DNA from: Candidatus Methanophagales archaeon ANME-1-THS
Lineage (GTDB): Archaea > Halobacteriota > Syntropharchaeia > Alkanophagales > Methanospirareceae
DNA: 10,250 nucleotides
Assembly (NCBI GenBank): GCA_004212135.1
Contig: RXIE01000141.1
Span: 1-10,250, forward strand
Reading direction: 5' to 3'
Shown: positions 1-6,106 of the stretch, piece after piece
Position numbering within the stretch: the first letter of the stretch is position 1
Layout of the letters: each line of letters starts with the position of its first letter
The notes under the pieces: model-generated
Database searches by the model: none
What the model saw: the letters and a program-made list of their open reading frames with translations, nothing else
Told to the model about the DNA's origin: nothing
Position numbers and translations under genes: made by a program

Positions 1-22
1 AGGTGTCACTTTAAACGCACCA

Positions 23-30
23 TTTATTTT
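23..30 (+). promoter_or_regulatory. possible TATA box upstream of the pmbA-like gene
   Basis: An A/T-rich TTTATTTT stretch lies 78 bases before the start at 108, the only promoter-like sequence in the leading 107 bases. It lacks the clean TTTATATA core and purine-rich BRE of the other promoters in this window, so it is weak. The gene may instead be read from an upstream promoter outside the window. Two short frames are open from base 1 (to 66 and to 106), but neither resembles a recognisable protein end. Confidence 0.25.
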
Positions 31-81
31 AATCCTAAATCATATGGATACGCACGCGCGAATTAACAGGGCGGCATCTCG

Positions 82-91
82 GTTACGTAAC
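82..91. repeat. 10-bp perfect palindrome before the pmbA-like start
   Basis: GTTACGTAAC reads the same on both strands and sits 16 bases before the ATG at 108, directly upstream of the GGGAGG ribosome binding site (92-97). A similar GGTTAC/GTAACC inverted repeat lies 15 bases before the start at 5442. It could be an operator or an mRNA hairpin, or chance. Confidence 0.3.
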
Positions 92-107
92 GGGAGGCGG
101 AAATAAA

Positions 108-1466
108 ATGTTTGAATTCCTGTACAAAGGATTAACAAAAGCGCTCGAAAGCTGCGATCAGGCTGAGATTTACGGAGAACAGAGCGATATCATGACCATT
201 GACCTTGAACGTGAGGAAGTGAAAAAAATGAAGCATGTCAGAGGCACGGGCATCGGTGTACGCGTCATCATTGCAAAGAAGATCGGATTTTCATACACAA
301 CGGCAGTGGAGGACCGGAAGATAGAGGAATGTGTGGCGCATGCGATAACCCAAGCGAGGGTATCCGAGCAAGACGAGTATTTTACCAGCTTGCCAACGTC
401 CCGCCAGACCTACAAGAAACCGGAGAAAACCATTGATAAACAAATCGTTGAGCTTCTCCGGAGTGGGAGCGAGGATGCGATCCGCTATTGCACTGAGATG
501 CTCGCAGGAATGTGGGACTATAAGCTGAGAAGAGGGATCGAATGCAGGCCGACGGAAGGGAGCTTCGCCGCAGCTCTTGATGAGACCTATATCATCAATT
601 CAGAAGGGATCGAAACACACAACGTCGGCACGTATGTATCGGCCGGGCTAACCGTGGTAGCGAGCGAAGATGGCGGCGAAGAGGTACCGGGCTATGAAAG
701 TGAGGTACGTAGAATGCTCGCGGATATAAACTTTGGATGGATCGGTCGTGAGGCAGTCAGAATAGCAGCGGAAAGCCTGGGCGGTAGAGGGCTAAAGACC
801 AGGAAGCTGCCTGTCGTCTTCTCTCCACGGGCACTCCAGAGCCTCTTCGCGTACACCTTAATACCACAACTGAGCGCAGAGAACGTGCAGCGCAAGCAAT
901 CGCCCTATCATGGCAGAATGGGAGAACTGATAGCGTCGGAAATGCTCATGATTGTGGACGATGGCACGATGCCCGCGGGTGTGAATAGCAGACGAATGGA
1001 TGGCGAAGGTGTTCCTTCCCAATCGACCACGCTCGTCGAAGAGGGCATTCTGAAGAACTTCCTCTACGATTCTTATACCGCAGCCAAGGACCGGGTCGAA
1101 AGTACGGGAAACGCAGTACGGAGCTTTGACAATTTGCCAACCCCTGGATCGACGAACTTCATCCTCAAAGGGAGTGGGGCGAGCGCTTCAAAGGACGAGA
1201 TCCTCGCCGAGATTCCAGAAGGACTGTTCATAACCGATGTTATAGGTGCGCATACCGCTTCACGAGCATCTGGTGATTTCTCCGTGGTGGCGCAGAACGC
1301 CTTTGGCATTAAAAAAGGAGACTTATTTCCGGTTAAGCACGTGATGATCGCGGGCAACATGCAAGAGCTGCTGAAGCATATCGAACTGCTTGGAACTGAT
1401 ACGCGCCAGATTTATAATCTCGTTTCACCTTCGCTCAAGGTCTCTGAGATGCAGGTCATAGCATAG
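108..1466 (+). CDS. pmbA: PmbA/TldE-family protein (TldD/TldE protease, non-catalytic subunit type)
   Basis: This 452-aa protein has the length and layout of the TldD/PmbA (peptidase U62) family. The N-terminal alpha/beta part has the family's pattern of an early Glu-Arg-Glu strand followed by a GTGIGVRV stretch. The C-terminal beta part contains a GxGVPSQST-like loop, a NLPTPGSTNF segment and a GAHTASRASGDFS segment, typical of this family. No HExxxH zinc motif is visible, which argues for the TldE (PmbA) partner rather than the catalytic TldD. In bacteria the TldD/TldE heterodimer trims unfolded peptides such as the microcin B17 precursor and the antitoxin CcdA; the archaeal substrate is not known to me. 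The start is supported by GGGAGG at 92-97, about 10 bases ahead. A tldD partner is not in the window; it could lie just upstream. The gene ends with TAG and is followed by a 117-base gap holding the ftsZ promoter. Confidence 0.88.
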   Translation: MFEFLYKGLTKALESCDQAEIYGEQSDIMTIDLEREEVKKMKHVRGTGIGVRVIIAKKIGFSYTTAVEDRKIEECVAHAITQARVSEQDEYFTSLPTSRQTYKKPEKTIDKQIVELLRSGSEDAIRYCTEMLAGMWDYKLRRGIECRPTEGSFAAALDETYIINSEGIETHNVGTYVSAGLTVVASEDGGEEVPGYESEVRRMLADINFGWIGREAVRIAAESLGGRGLKTRKLPVVFSPRALQSLFAYTLIPQLSAENVQRKQSPYHGRMGELIASEMLMIVDDGTMPAGVNSRRMDGEGVPSQSTTLVEEGILKNFLYDSYTAAKDRVESTGNAVRSFDNLPTPGSTNFILKGSGASASKDEILAEIPEGLFITDVIGAHTASRASGDFSVVAQNAFGIKKGDLFPVKHVMIAGNMQELLKHIELLGTDTRQIYNLVSPSLKVSEMQVIA

Positions 1467-1514
1467 ACCCTGGACGCATCAGGCTCTTTGACTTGGATAC
1501 CCACCGCGGGTGAT

Positions 1515-1529
1515 CGAAAAGTTTATATA
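1515..1529 (+). promoter_or_regulatory. strong archaeal BRE/TATA promoter of ftsZ2
   Basis: CGAAAA (1515-1520, BRE-like) is followed by the TATA box TTTATATA (1522-1529). Transcription would start near 1550, about 30 bases before the ATG at 1584. The inverted repeat TCTTCT-TT-AGAAGA (1536-1549) lies just before the predicted start site and could be an operator, though its simple composition makes chance likely. Confidence 0.75.
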
Positions 1530-1565
1530 ACCCCTTCTTCTTTAGAAGATGATTACTGAGGTAAA

Positions 1566-1576
1566 GGAGGAGAAGG
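1566..1576 (+). promoter_or_regulatory. ribosome binding site of ftsZ2
   Basis: A purine-rich GGAGGAGAAGG stretch lies 7 bases before the A-run leading into the ATG at 1584 and supports that start. Confidence 0.6.
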
Positions 1577-1583
1577 TAAAAAA

Positions 1584-2654
1584 ATGGCTGATATAATATC
1601 CGAAAACGCGGATGATTGGTTTGGGGTGCCACAGATCGCGATAGTCGGTGTCGGTGGTGCGGGTAACAATTCCATGAATAGACTGGAGAGCTTAGGCGGG
1701 CTAGAGACCGTAGAAAAGATCGCCATCAATACGGACAAACTCCATCTGGATTCGATAAAGACCGGAAAGAAGATGCTGATCGGGAAATCGCTGACCAAAG
1801 GATTAGGCGCGGGGGGCTCTCCGGATATAGGGCGAAAAGCGGCAGAACTGGATAAGGAGGAACTACGAAGGTTAATACAGGGAAAGAATATCGTATTCCT
1901 CACCGCGGGCATGGGTGGCGGCACTGGTACGGGTGCCGCGCCGGTTGTGGCTGAACTGGCAAAGGAATCGGGTGCGATCGTAATCGCGATGGTCTCGTTC
2001 CCATTTGAAGCGGAGCGGATAAGAAGAAAAAAAGCAATGGATGGAATCGAGCGATTACGAGGAGTTACGGATACCGTGGTGGTCTTGGAGAACGACAAGT
2101 TGTTAAAATTTGCCGGCAATCTGCCCGTGAATGACGCCTTCAAGACGATGGATATGTTAATTGCAGAGACGATCCAGGGTATCACCGAGACGATCACAAA
2201 ACCGTCCCTGGTCAATCTTGACTTTGCCGACTTTAAAGCGGTTATGGAGGCGGGCGATGTAGCCGTGATGCTCGTCGGTCAGACCTCAAGGTCAGAAAAC
2301 AAGCCCGAAGCGGTGGTTGAAGATGCGCTCTGTCATCCTCTGTTAGAAGCAGATTATAAGGGGGCGAAAGGCGCACTGATACACGTGACCGGTGGCTCGG
2401 ACCTCACGATGAAGGAGACCAATGATATCGTGGAGTTACTCACCTACGAGTTAGATTCTACGGCCAATGTCATCTGGGGTGCGCGAATAAACGACGATTT
2501 CAATGGAAAGGCGAGGGTAACCGCGATAATGACCGGTGTAGAGCCTAAATGGGTCTTCGGCGGAATCTCTGAAGAGCGAGAAGGAGTGCTCAAGTCAAAA
2601 GCAGGCGTGGAGAAAGGAATCTTTGGGGATATCATACCGATTATCCGACGGTGA
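1584..2654 (+). CDS. ftsZ2: cell division GTPase FtsZ, archaeal FtsZ2 type
   Basis: This 356-aa tubulin/FtsZ-superfamily protein would polymerise with GTP into the division ring at mid-cell. The GTP-binding GGAGNN loop is at residues 24-29, the tubulin signature GGGTGTG at 111-117, and the T7 synergy loop at 211-216 (N211, D213, D216), so all residues needed for GTP binding and hydrolysis are present. Features such as INTDKxHL, TAGMGGGTGTGAAPVV, the IAET-GI-ETIT-PSL helix, VAVMLVGQT and IHVTGGSDLT resemble haloarchaeal FtsZ2 more than FtsZ1, as I recall those sequences. FtsZ2 acts in constriction while FtsZ1 scaffolds assembly; no second ftsZ is in this window. The body is followed by only about 30 residues, ending in a short hydrophobic/basic tail (FGDIIPIIRR) that may be the partner-binding C-terminal peptide. 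It has its own strong promoter and RBS and appears monocistronic. Confidence 0.95.
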   Translation: MADIISENADDWFGVPQIAIVGVGGAGNNSMNRLESLGGLETVEKIAINTDKLHLDSIKTGKKMLIGKSLTKGLGAGGSPDIGRKAAELDKEELRRLIQGKNIVFLTAGMGGGTGTGAAPVVAELAKESGAIVIAMVSFPFEAERIRRKKAMDGIERLRGVTDTVVVLENDKLLKFAGNLPVNDAFKTMDMLIAETIQGITETITKPSLVNLDFADFKAVMEAGDVAVMLVGQTSRSENKPEAVVEDALCHPLLEADYKGAKGALIHVTGGSDLTMKETNDIVELLTYELDSTANVIWGARINDDFNGKARVTAIMTGVEPKWVFGGISEEREGVLKSKAGVEKGIFGDIIPIIRR

Positions 2655-2680
2655 AACGCTAAAATTATCCCAGCCTGTAA

Positions 2681-2685
2681 TTTTT
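2681..2685 (+). terminator. possible T-run terminator after ftsZ2
   Basis: A TTTTT run 27 bases after the ftsZ2 stop, without a hairpin, fits the T-tract type of archaeal termination. It lies just before the rnpB promoter. Confidence 0.3.
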
Positions 2686-2694
2686 CCATCCGGC

Positions 2695-2709
2695 GCGAAA
2701 CCTATATAT
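2695..2709 (+). promoter_or_regulatory. BRE/TATA promoter of the RNase P RNA gene
   Basis: GCGAAA (2695-2700) precedes CTATATAT (2702-2709). The expected start about 25 bases downstream is 2730-2732, which coincides with the 5' strand of the P1 helix at 2731. This agreement between promoter and RNA end supports both calls. Confidence 0.75.
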
Positions 2710-2730
2710 TCGTAGCTTGATAATGTATAA

Positions 2731-3000
2731 GGTGAGGGGGAGAGAGGAAGGGCAGCCGCCGGTCTTCATACGAAGGCTGAGGAAAGTCCCCCCACCATAA
2801 AAACACGAATGCCGAGAGGGCATAAGGCGAGAGTCTTGGCTCTGGTATAGAAACGATACCGTGCCATAGCTCGATGATGATTCCGCAAGGATGAGGTCTT
2901 ATGGTCACGGATGGAACGACCATCCTCGTGGGTGCAAGCCTGAGCAAGGCGCGAAGATGAATGCTGCCGAAACAGAAGGGGGCTTACTCTCCTCACTCCC
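2731..3000 (+). ncRNA. rnpB: RNase P RNA, archaeal type A
   Basis: This is the catalytic RNA of ribonuclease P, which removes 5' leaders from tRNA precursors together with several archaeal proteins. Conserved parts appear in order: CTGAGGAAAGTCC (CR-I, 2777-2789), AGAAACGATACC (2849-2860, the AGAAAC region), GGTGCAAGCC and then GAAGATGAATGCTGCC (about 2931-2968), and ACAGAAGGGGGCTTA (CR-V, about 2972-2986). The ends pair as helix P1: GTGAGG...AGAG at 2732-2744 with CTCTCCTCAC at 2987-2996, with a few unpaired G in the 5' strand. The length of about 270 nt is at the small end of, but consistent with, archaeal type A RNAs. The open frames crossing it are not coding. It converges on the tRNase Z gene, whose stop codon lies about 15 bases past the RNA end. 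The ends are estimated to within a few bases. Confidence 0.95.
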
Positions 3001-3014
3001 TCTGACCGTGATGG

Positions 3015-3932
3015 CTACTCGCTATACCCAACTTCGATGGTCATGAGATCTCTCGCAACTTCAGTGTTCTCGAAGACGCGTCGTGCCTCTTCTTCCAACC
3101 TCATCGCACCGTCTAAATCTGAATAGCGGGCGCTGATATGCGTCAGGACGAGTTTCTTGACCGAGGCCTTCTTCGCCACTTCCGCAGCTTCTAACGCGGT
3201 TGAATGCATATAATCGATCGCATATTCCTTGGTCTCTTCTGATAACGTGCCATCATGTATTAACAGATCAGCATTTGTACTCGCCTCGATCACGCTCTCG
3301 CACGGTCTCGTATCGCCCGTATACACAATCTTCCTGCCCGGTCTCGGTGGACCGAGAACCTCTTCCGATTGGATCTCCCGCCCATCAACGCAGACTGAAT
3401 GCCCTGATTGAAGTGTTGAGAATAAGGGGCCGGGCTTTACGCCGAGCTCAAGTGCTCGTTCTCGATTGAATCTCCCGGGACGCAGATCTTCTTCCAGTGC
3501 ATAGCCGAGGCTTACCACATTGTGTACGGTTTTTATCGCTCGAATCTTGTATCCTACTCTCCTGACCACCTCGCCGGGCCTCAGTTCGATCGCCCTCACT
3601 TCAAAACCCTTGCCGAGATAACCGAGCGAGAGGAGATGATAGAGGAACTTATCCACATATCGAGGACCGTAGATCTCCAGAGGCATTTCTCTACCCTGGA
3701 GCGCCATCGTCTGTAACAGACCCGGGATACCGAGCACATGGTCAGCATGAAAATGCGTGATGAAAATAGCTTTTATCTTCATGCCGGTCTTTGCTCGCAT
3801 CATCTGCTGCTGTGCACCCTCACCGCAATCAAACAGCAGTAACTCTCCCTCGCGATTCACGGCTATCGCTGAAGGGTTCCTGTTCGGCGTAGGGGTCGAG
3901 CCACCGGTTCCGATAAAAGTTATTCGCAGCAT
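3015..3932 (-). CDS. rnz: ribonuclease Z (tRNase Z), tRNA 3' processing endonuclease
   Basis: This metallo-beta-lactamase-fold enzyme cuts tRNA precursors just after the discriminator base so that CCA can be added. From the chosen start (305 aa) it begins with the classic strand IGTGGSTPTPNRN (residues 7-19). It has the zinc motif HFHADH (60-65), H137, D207 in TGDTRP, the HST motif (H243) and H265 in LTHIS, so the full two-zinc ligand set is present. The GVKPGPLFSTLQSG segment (about 164-177) is typical of tRNase Z rather than other metallo-beta-lactamases. The reading frame is open upstream to an ATG at 4013, which would add 27 hydrophobic residues resembling a signal peptide. I reject that start because this DNA holds a TATA-like box and family members begin directly with the MLRITFIGTGG strand. 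It has no clear ribosome binding site, so it may be translated from a short leader. Confidence 0.93.
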   Translation of the reverse strand: MLRITFIGTGGSTPTPNRNPSAIAVNREGELLLFDCGEGAQQQMMRAKTGMKIKAIFITHFHADHVLGIPGLLQTMALQGREMPLEIYGPRYVDKFLYHLLSLGYLGKGFEVRAIELRPGEVVRRVGYKIRAIKTVHNVVSLGYALEEDLRPGRFNRERALELGVKPGPLFSTLQSGHSVCVDGREIQSEEVLGPPRPGRKIVYTGDTRPCESVIEASTNADLLIHDGTLSEETKEYAIDYMHSTALEAAEVAKKASVKKLVLTHISARYSDLDGAMRLEEEARRVFENTEVARDLMTIEVGYSE

Positions 3933-3985
3933 AGAACGGGTTCGTACAACGAAAACGGGTACCAAAAGAAATAAAAGAAGAAGGC

Positions 3986-3993
3986 ATAAAAAG
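3986..3993 (-). promoter_or_regulatory. TATA-like box of rnz
   Basis: On the minus strand this reads CTTTTTAT, about 55 bases before the ATG at 3932, giving an expected start near 3963 and a leader of about 30 bases. If real, it shows that the upstream in-frame ATG at 4013 lies outside the transcript. Confidence 0.4.
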
Positions 3994-4064
3994 GTTATTC
4001 TGCCTCTTCTCATCGTCAGCGTGACACCCGTGGACAGAGCAGCTTAAACGGTATGAGAGATACG

Positions 4065-4916
4065 CTATACAATTTCGATCCCGTATTCTGCCCCGGTCGC
4101 TGTGAGTTCTCTCTTTAAGTCCTTTAAAAAGATTTTAAACGCGTAAACTGAGAAATCAGACCATTCTGAGAGTTTCTCCAGGGGGATTTCCAATTCCTTT
4201 TCACGTTCATTCCGGCTCGTGAGACCGAACTGCTTTATCTCTTCCCAGTGCTCCTCCAGATAGCGAAAGAGGGATGCGGACGCCAGATGCACAGGAACCA
4301 CTGGATTTCGAGCAGAAAGCTCAAGGATTAAGGCTCGTTCCTGGTTCACTTCTTCGGTCGAGATGCAGGACCACTGGATCGCTTTCATCCGCGCTTCTTC
4401 GTGGATCACACCTTTCAGCTCCAAACTGAGGTTTTTGATCTGGTGCATCGCCAGTTCTGCATAGATTTCACCCTGGGCGAGCTCATGCTCGAGCATATAG
4501 CGGAGCATAGAGTTGGTTGCGGCTTTCAGATACAGCTCATTCAGCGCTATGACGGAAAACCAGAGGCCGTGAAGCGGATAGCGACGGTACATCGCGGTTC
4601 CGTAATCCAACGAGCCTGCATAAGGTGCCAAGATCGAGGGCGCGAAGATAAATGCCCCGGTCTTCAGCAGCATGATGTTCTTGATACGATCGTTGCCCAC
4701 AAGCTGCCCGATCCTCTCCTCCTCGCCGGCTTCAAGCGGGACGTGCATGGACGCGGGATGCTCAAGGTAGTCCTCATAAAATGCAAGGATTTCAGTAATT
4801 CGAGTCGGATCGAGCTTCTTGAGCGATGCGGCTATCACCTTCGCTGCGATCTGCAACCACGCGATGTACTCCGCGTTATAGCTCCTTTGTTGTTCCTCCT
4901 CTTCACTCGAAATCAT
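4065..4916 (-). CDS. unrecognised 283-aa helical protein
   Basis: I do not recognise this protein. It is soluble in composition and almost entirely helical in appearance. It starts with an acidic/glutamine-rich stretch (residues 5-10) and an amphipathic segment (18-32). A central less polar part with a FAPSILAPYAG turn follows (89-101). After residue 126 there is a helix pair carrying E127, H144, E145, E150, E154 and H158. The last third is rich in Glu and Lys and ends in a helix of the FSVYAFKIFLKDL type. The H/E cluster could bind a metal, but it matches no motif I can name (neither HExxH nor a clean ferritin ExxH). There is no signal peptide or clear membrane segment. It lies upstream of rnz on the same strand with a 132-base gap to the preferred rnz start, so co-transcription is possible but not needed. 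The reading is protein-like throughout, and the opposite-strand frame at 4401-5009 has no such character. Confidence 0.7.
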   Translation of the reverse strand: MISSEEEEQQRSYNAEYIAWLQIAAKVIAASLKKLDPTRITEILAFYEDYLEHPASMHVPLEAGEEERIGQLVGNDRIKNIMLLKTGAFIFAPSILAPYAGSLDYGTAMYRRYPLHGLWFSVIALNELYLKAATNSMLRYMLEHELAQGEIYAELAMHQIKNLSLELKGVIHEEARMKAIQWSCISTEEVNQERALILELSARNPVVPVHLASASLFRYLEEHWEEIKQFGLTSRNEREKELEIPLEKLSEWSDFSVYAFKIFLKDLKRELTATGAEYGIEIV

Positions 4917-5000
4917 CGTTCACTAACTAGAAAGAAACGTGCCTTGAAGAAGAAAGAAATGATGATGAGCATTCAAACTCAGCGGTCGAGGCCCTCAAGG

Positions 5001-5008
5001 TTTATATA
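5001..5008 (+). promoter_or_regulatory. TATA box of the small membrane protein gene
   Basis: TTTATATA preceded by CTCAAGG, closely matching the ftsZ2 promoter. It predicts a transcript start near 5030 and a very short leader before GGAGGTGA (5033-5040) and the ATG at 5047. The divergent gene ending its 5' side at 4916 has no equally clear promoter in this 130-base gap. Confidence 0.7.
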
Positions 5009-5046
5009 GCCGCTTCACACCTAAAATGGTTAGGAGGTGAAAAGAA

Positions 5047-5346
5047 ATGATACTCTATATCCTTGCATTCCTTATCGGGCTGGTCTACGGCTACGTGAAA
5101 CCGGGGAAGGAAGATCGTATGGCACTGCTCAAGAAGGGAATTATCTATGGCATTATTATCGGCATCGTCTTCGGGCTCATCGGGTTCTTCGCGGGCACCT
5201 ATTTAAGGGGCCTCGGAGCTGGACTCGTCGTCTTCGCCGCGGGCGTCATTGGCATCTTCATCAGCGTGGTCATTCTCGTCATTATCTTCATTCTCGGCAC
5301 GTTCATCGGAGACATACTGGAGACCGCATTTAAAAAGTCGGCATAG
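5047..5346 (+). CDS. small three-helix membrane protein, glycine-rich
   Basis: This 99-aa protein is made almost wholly of hydrophobic segments: about residues 2-16, 31-52 and 56-92, the last long enough for one or two passes. A short basic loop (KPGKEDRMALLKK, 18-30) probably faces the cytoplasm. Glycines recur every three to four residues in the second and third segments, the pattern of tightly packed helices. No catalytic motif is visible and the function is unknown. The start is well supported by GGAGGTGA at 5033-5040, seven bases ahead, and by the TATA box at 5001. An ATG at 5026 is in frame but runs into TGA within five codons. The overlapping frame at 5037 is very rich in Arg and His and is a shadow of this gene. 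A hairpin and T-run follow, so it is probably a single-gene transcript. Confidence 0.8.
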   Translation: MILYILAFLIGLVYGYVKPGKEDRMALLKKGIIYGIIIGIVFGLIGFFAGTYLRGLGAGLVVFAAGVIGIFISVVILVIIFILGTFIGDILETAFKKSA

Positions 5347-5365
5347 GAGAGGACCTTGTACGTAA

Positions 5366-5399
5366 GGGGGATGAAAAGCCCCCGCAATCCAAATTTTTT
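5366..5399 (+). terminator. hairpin plus T-run terminator
   Basis: GGGGG (5366-5370) can pair with CCCCC (5379-5383) across an 8-base loop, followed ten bases later by TTTTTT (5394-5399). This looks like an intrinsic terminator for the gene ending at 5346. The same T-run, read as TTTTTTAAAA (5394-5403), may also be the TATA element of the next gene. Confidence 0.5.
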
Positions 5400-5403
5400 A
5401 AAA
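5394..5403 (+). promoter_or_regulatory. possible TATA box of the DUF457 gene
   Basis: TTTTTTAAAA lies 38 bases before the ATG at 5442 and predicts a start around 5424-5428, leaving room for the GAAGGA binding site at 5431-5436. It is weaker than the TTTATATA boxes elsewhere in the window. Confidence 0.4.
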
Positions 5404-5410
5404 AGATGTG

Positions 5411-5426
5411 GGTTACGGTAGTAACC
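5411..5426. repeat. GGTTAC/GTAACC inverted repeat
   Basis: Perfect 6-base arms around a GGTA loop, extendable by a few pairs to 5406-5430 with one bulged G. It covers the predicted transcription start of the gene at 5442, a position suited to an operator. It resembles the palindrome at 82-91 in both sequence and distance to the start codon. Confidence 0.4.
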
Positions 5427-5441
5427 ACGTGAAGGACAACA

Positions 5442-6014
5442 ATGCCAAGTATCGGACTCCATCTCGCGCTCACACTCTTCCTGCTCGCTTCATGCGTGAA
5501 GGATGATGCTCTTAAACCTGCCTTGCTCTTGCTCCCTTTTGGACTCCTGAGCGACCTGGACTCGCTCATCGGCGTGCATAGAGCGACCTTCCATAACCTC
5601 TTCATTCCCTTCATTCCGCTCCTCTCGCTGGGTATCCTCAGGCGGTTAAAGCTCACCCGGATACCGAACAGCTCCGGTATCCTCGCATCACTACTCTTAG
5701 CATTCCACATAGGCTTAGATACCTGTTATAACGGCGTATTTCTCTTTTATCCCTTCTCTGGCAAGAGCTATAATCTCGAGTTCTGGTTCGGGCTGAAGGA
5801 GACGGGTTTGAGTGCCTTTTTCACCTTGATTGTGCCCGGTAAGGTCGGTGAACTCATGTATGTAATTACCCCGCGCCCTTCAGTGCCTGAAATACCGATC
5901 ATTGAAAGTGGCATCGAACTCATGATTTTGATATTCGCTCTGCTCACGTTCTTTTTGAAATTCAAAGGAACTTTTTTAAAGTTTTTTATAGCGACGATTG
6001 CAAGAAGAAAATAG
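5442..6014 (+). CDS. DUF457/YdjM-like membrane-bound metal-dependent hydrolase
   Basis: This 190-aa integral membrane protein belongs by motif to the DUF457 family (YdjM in E. coli), predicted metal-dependent hydrolases with no firmly known substrate. The conserved polar residues of the family are visible inside or next to hydrophobic helices: H7, the SDLD motif (D38, D40), HR (46-47) followed by FHN (H51), and HxxxD (H89, D93). About five membrane segments can be drawn: 8-18, 24-37, 52-66, 79-95 and 155-167, with further hydrophobic stretches between. GAAGGA at 5431-5436 supports the ATG. The last codons are A/T-rich (FLKFF and following) because the 3' end also carries the TATA element for the tRNA gene behind it. 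The stop codon TAG at 6012-6014 shares its last two bases with the first two of tRNA-Gln. The hydrolase activity is inferred from the family only. Confidence 0.8.
   Translation: MPSIGLHLALTLFLLASCVKDDALKPALLLLPFGLLSDLDSLIGVHRATFHNLFIPFIPLLSLGILRRLKLTRIPNSSGILASLLLAFHIGLDTCYNGVFLFYPFSGKSYNLEFWFGLKETGLSAFFTLIVPGKVGELMYVITPRPSVPEIPIIESGIELMILIFALLTFFLKFKGTFLKFFIATIARRK
5983..5990 (+). promoter_or_regulatory. TATA box for tRNA-Gln inside the upstream gene
   Basis: TTTTTATA ends 22 bases before the tRNA 5' end at 6013. Archaeal transcription normally starts about 25 bases after the centre of the box, here about 6011-6013, so the precursor would have little or no 5' leader. The element is embedded in the last codons of the DUF457 gene. 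Confidence 0.5.
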
Positions 6015-6085
6015 CCCGGTAGTGTAGTGGTCAATCATCCGAGGCTCTGGACCTCGGGACGTCGGTTCGAATCCGTCCCGGGCTA
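6013..6085 (+). tRNA. tRNA-Gln, anticodon CUG
   Basis: The cloverleaf folds fully. The seven-pair acceptor stem is AGCCCGG (6013-6019) with CCGGGCT (6078-6084), and A6085 is the discriminator base. The anticodon stem CGAGG/CCTCG (6040-6044, 6052-6056) encloses CTCTGGA, with the anticodon CTG at 6047-6049, which reads CAG. The variable loop has four bases. The T arm is GTCGG-TTCGAAT-CCGTC (6061-6077) with a U-U mismatch at the second pair (position 50-64), a mild oddity. There is no intron and CCA is not encoded (TAC follows), so CCA must be added after tRNase Z cleavage. The first two bases lie in the stop codon of the upstream gene, and the next start codon is 21 bases past the end. Confidence 0.95.
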
Positions 6086-6106
6086 TACCTCAGGGTGTGG
6101 AAAAAA

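Noticed and set aside
1553..2215. Minus-strand open frame of 220 codons across ftsZ2.
   Set aside because: It is antisense to a certain gene, is very rich in Ser and Pro, and shows no family motif.
4959..4968. ATGATGATGA resembling a C box of a C/D guide RNA.
   Set aside because: No matching D box (CTGA) follows at a suitable distance.
4401..5009. Long plus-strand open frame of 202 codons opposite the unrecognised minus-strand gene.
   Set aside because: It has no binding site, its composition is irregular, and it lies antisense to a frame with much better protein character.
5037..5333. Plus-strand frame rich in Arg and His overlapping the small membrane protein.
   Set aside because: It would begin inside the ribosome binding site of the better frame and is typical of an out-of-frame reading of hydrophobic codons.
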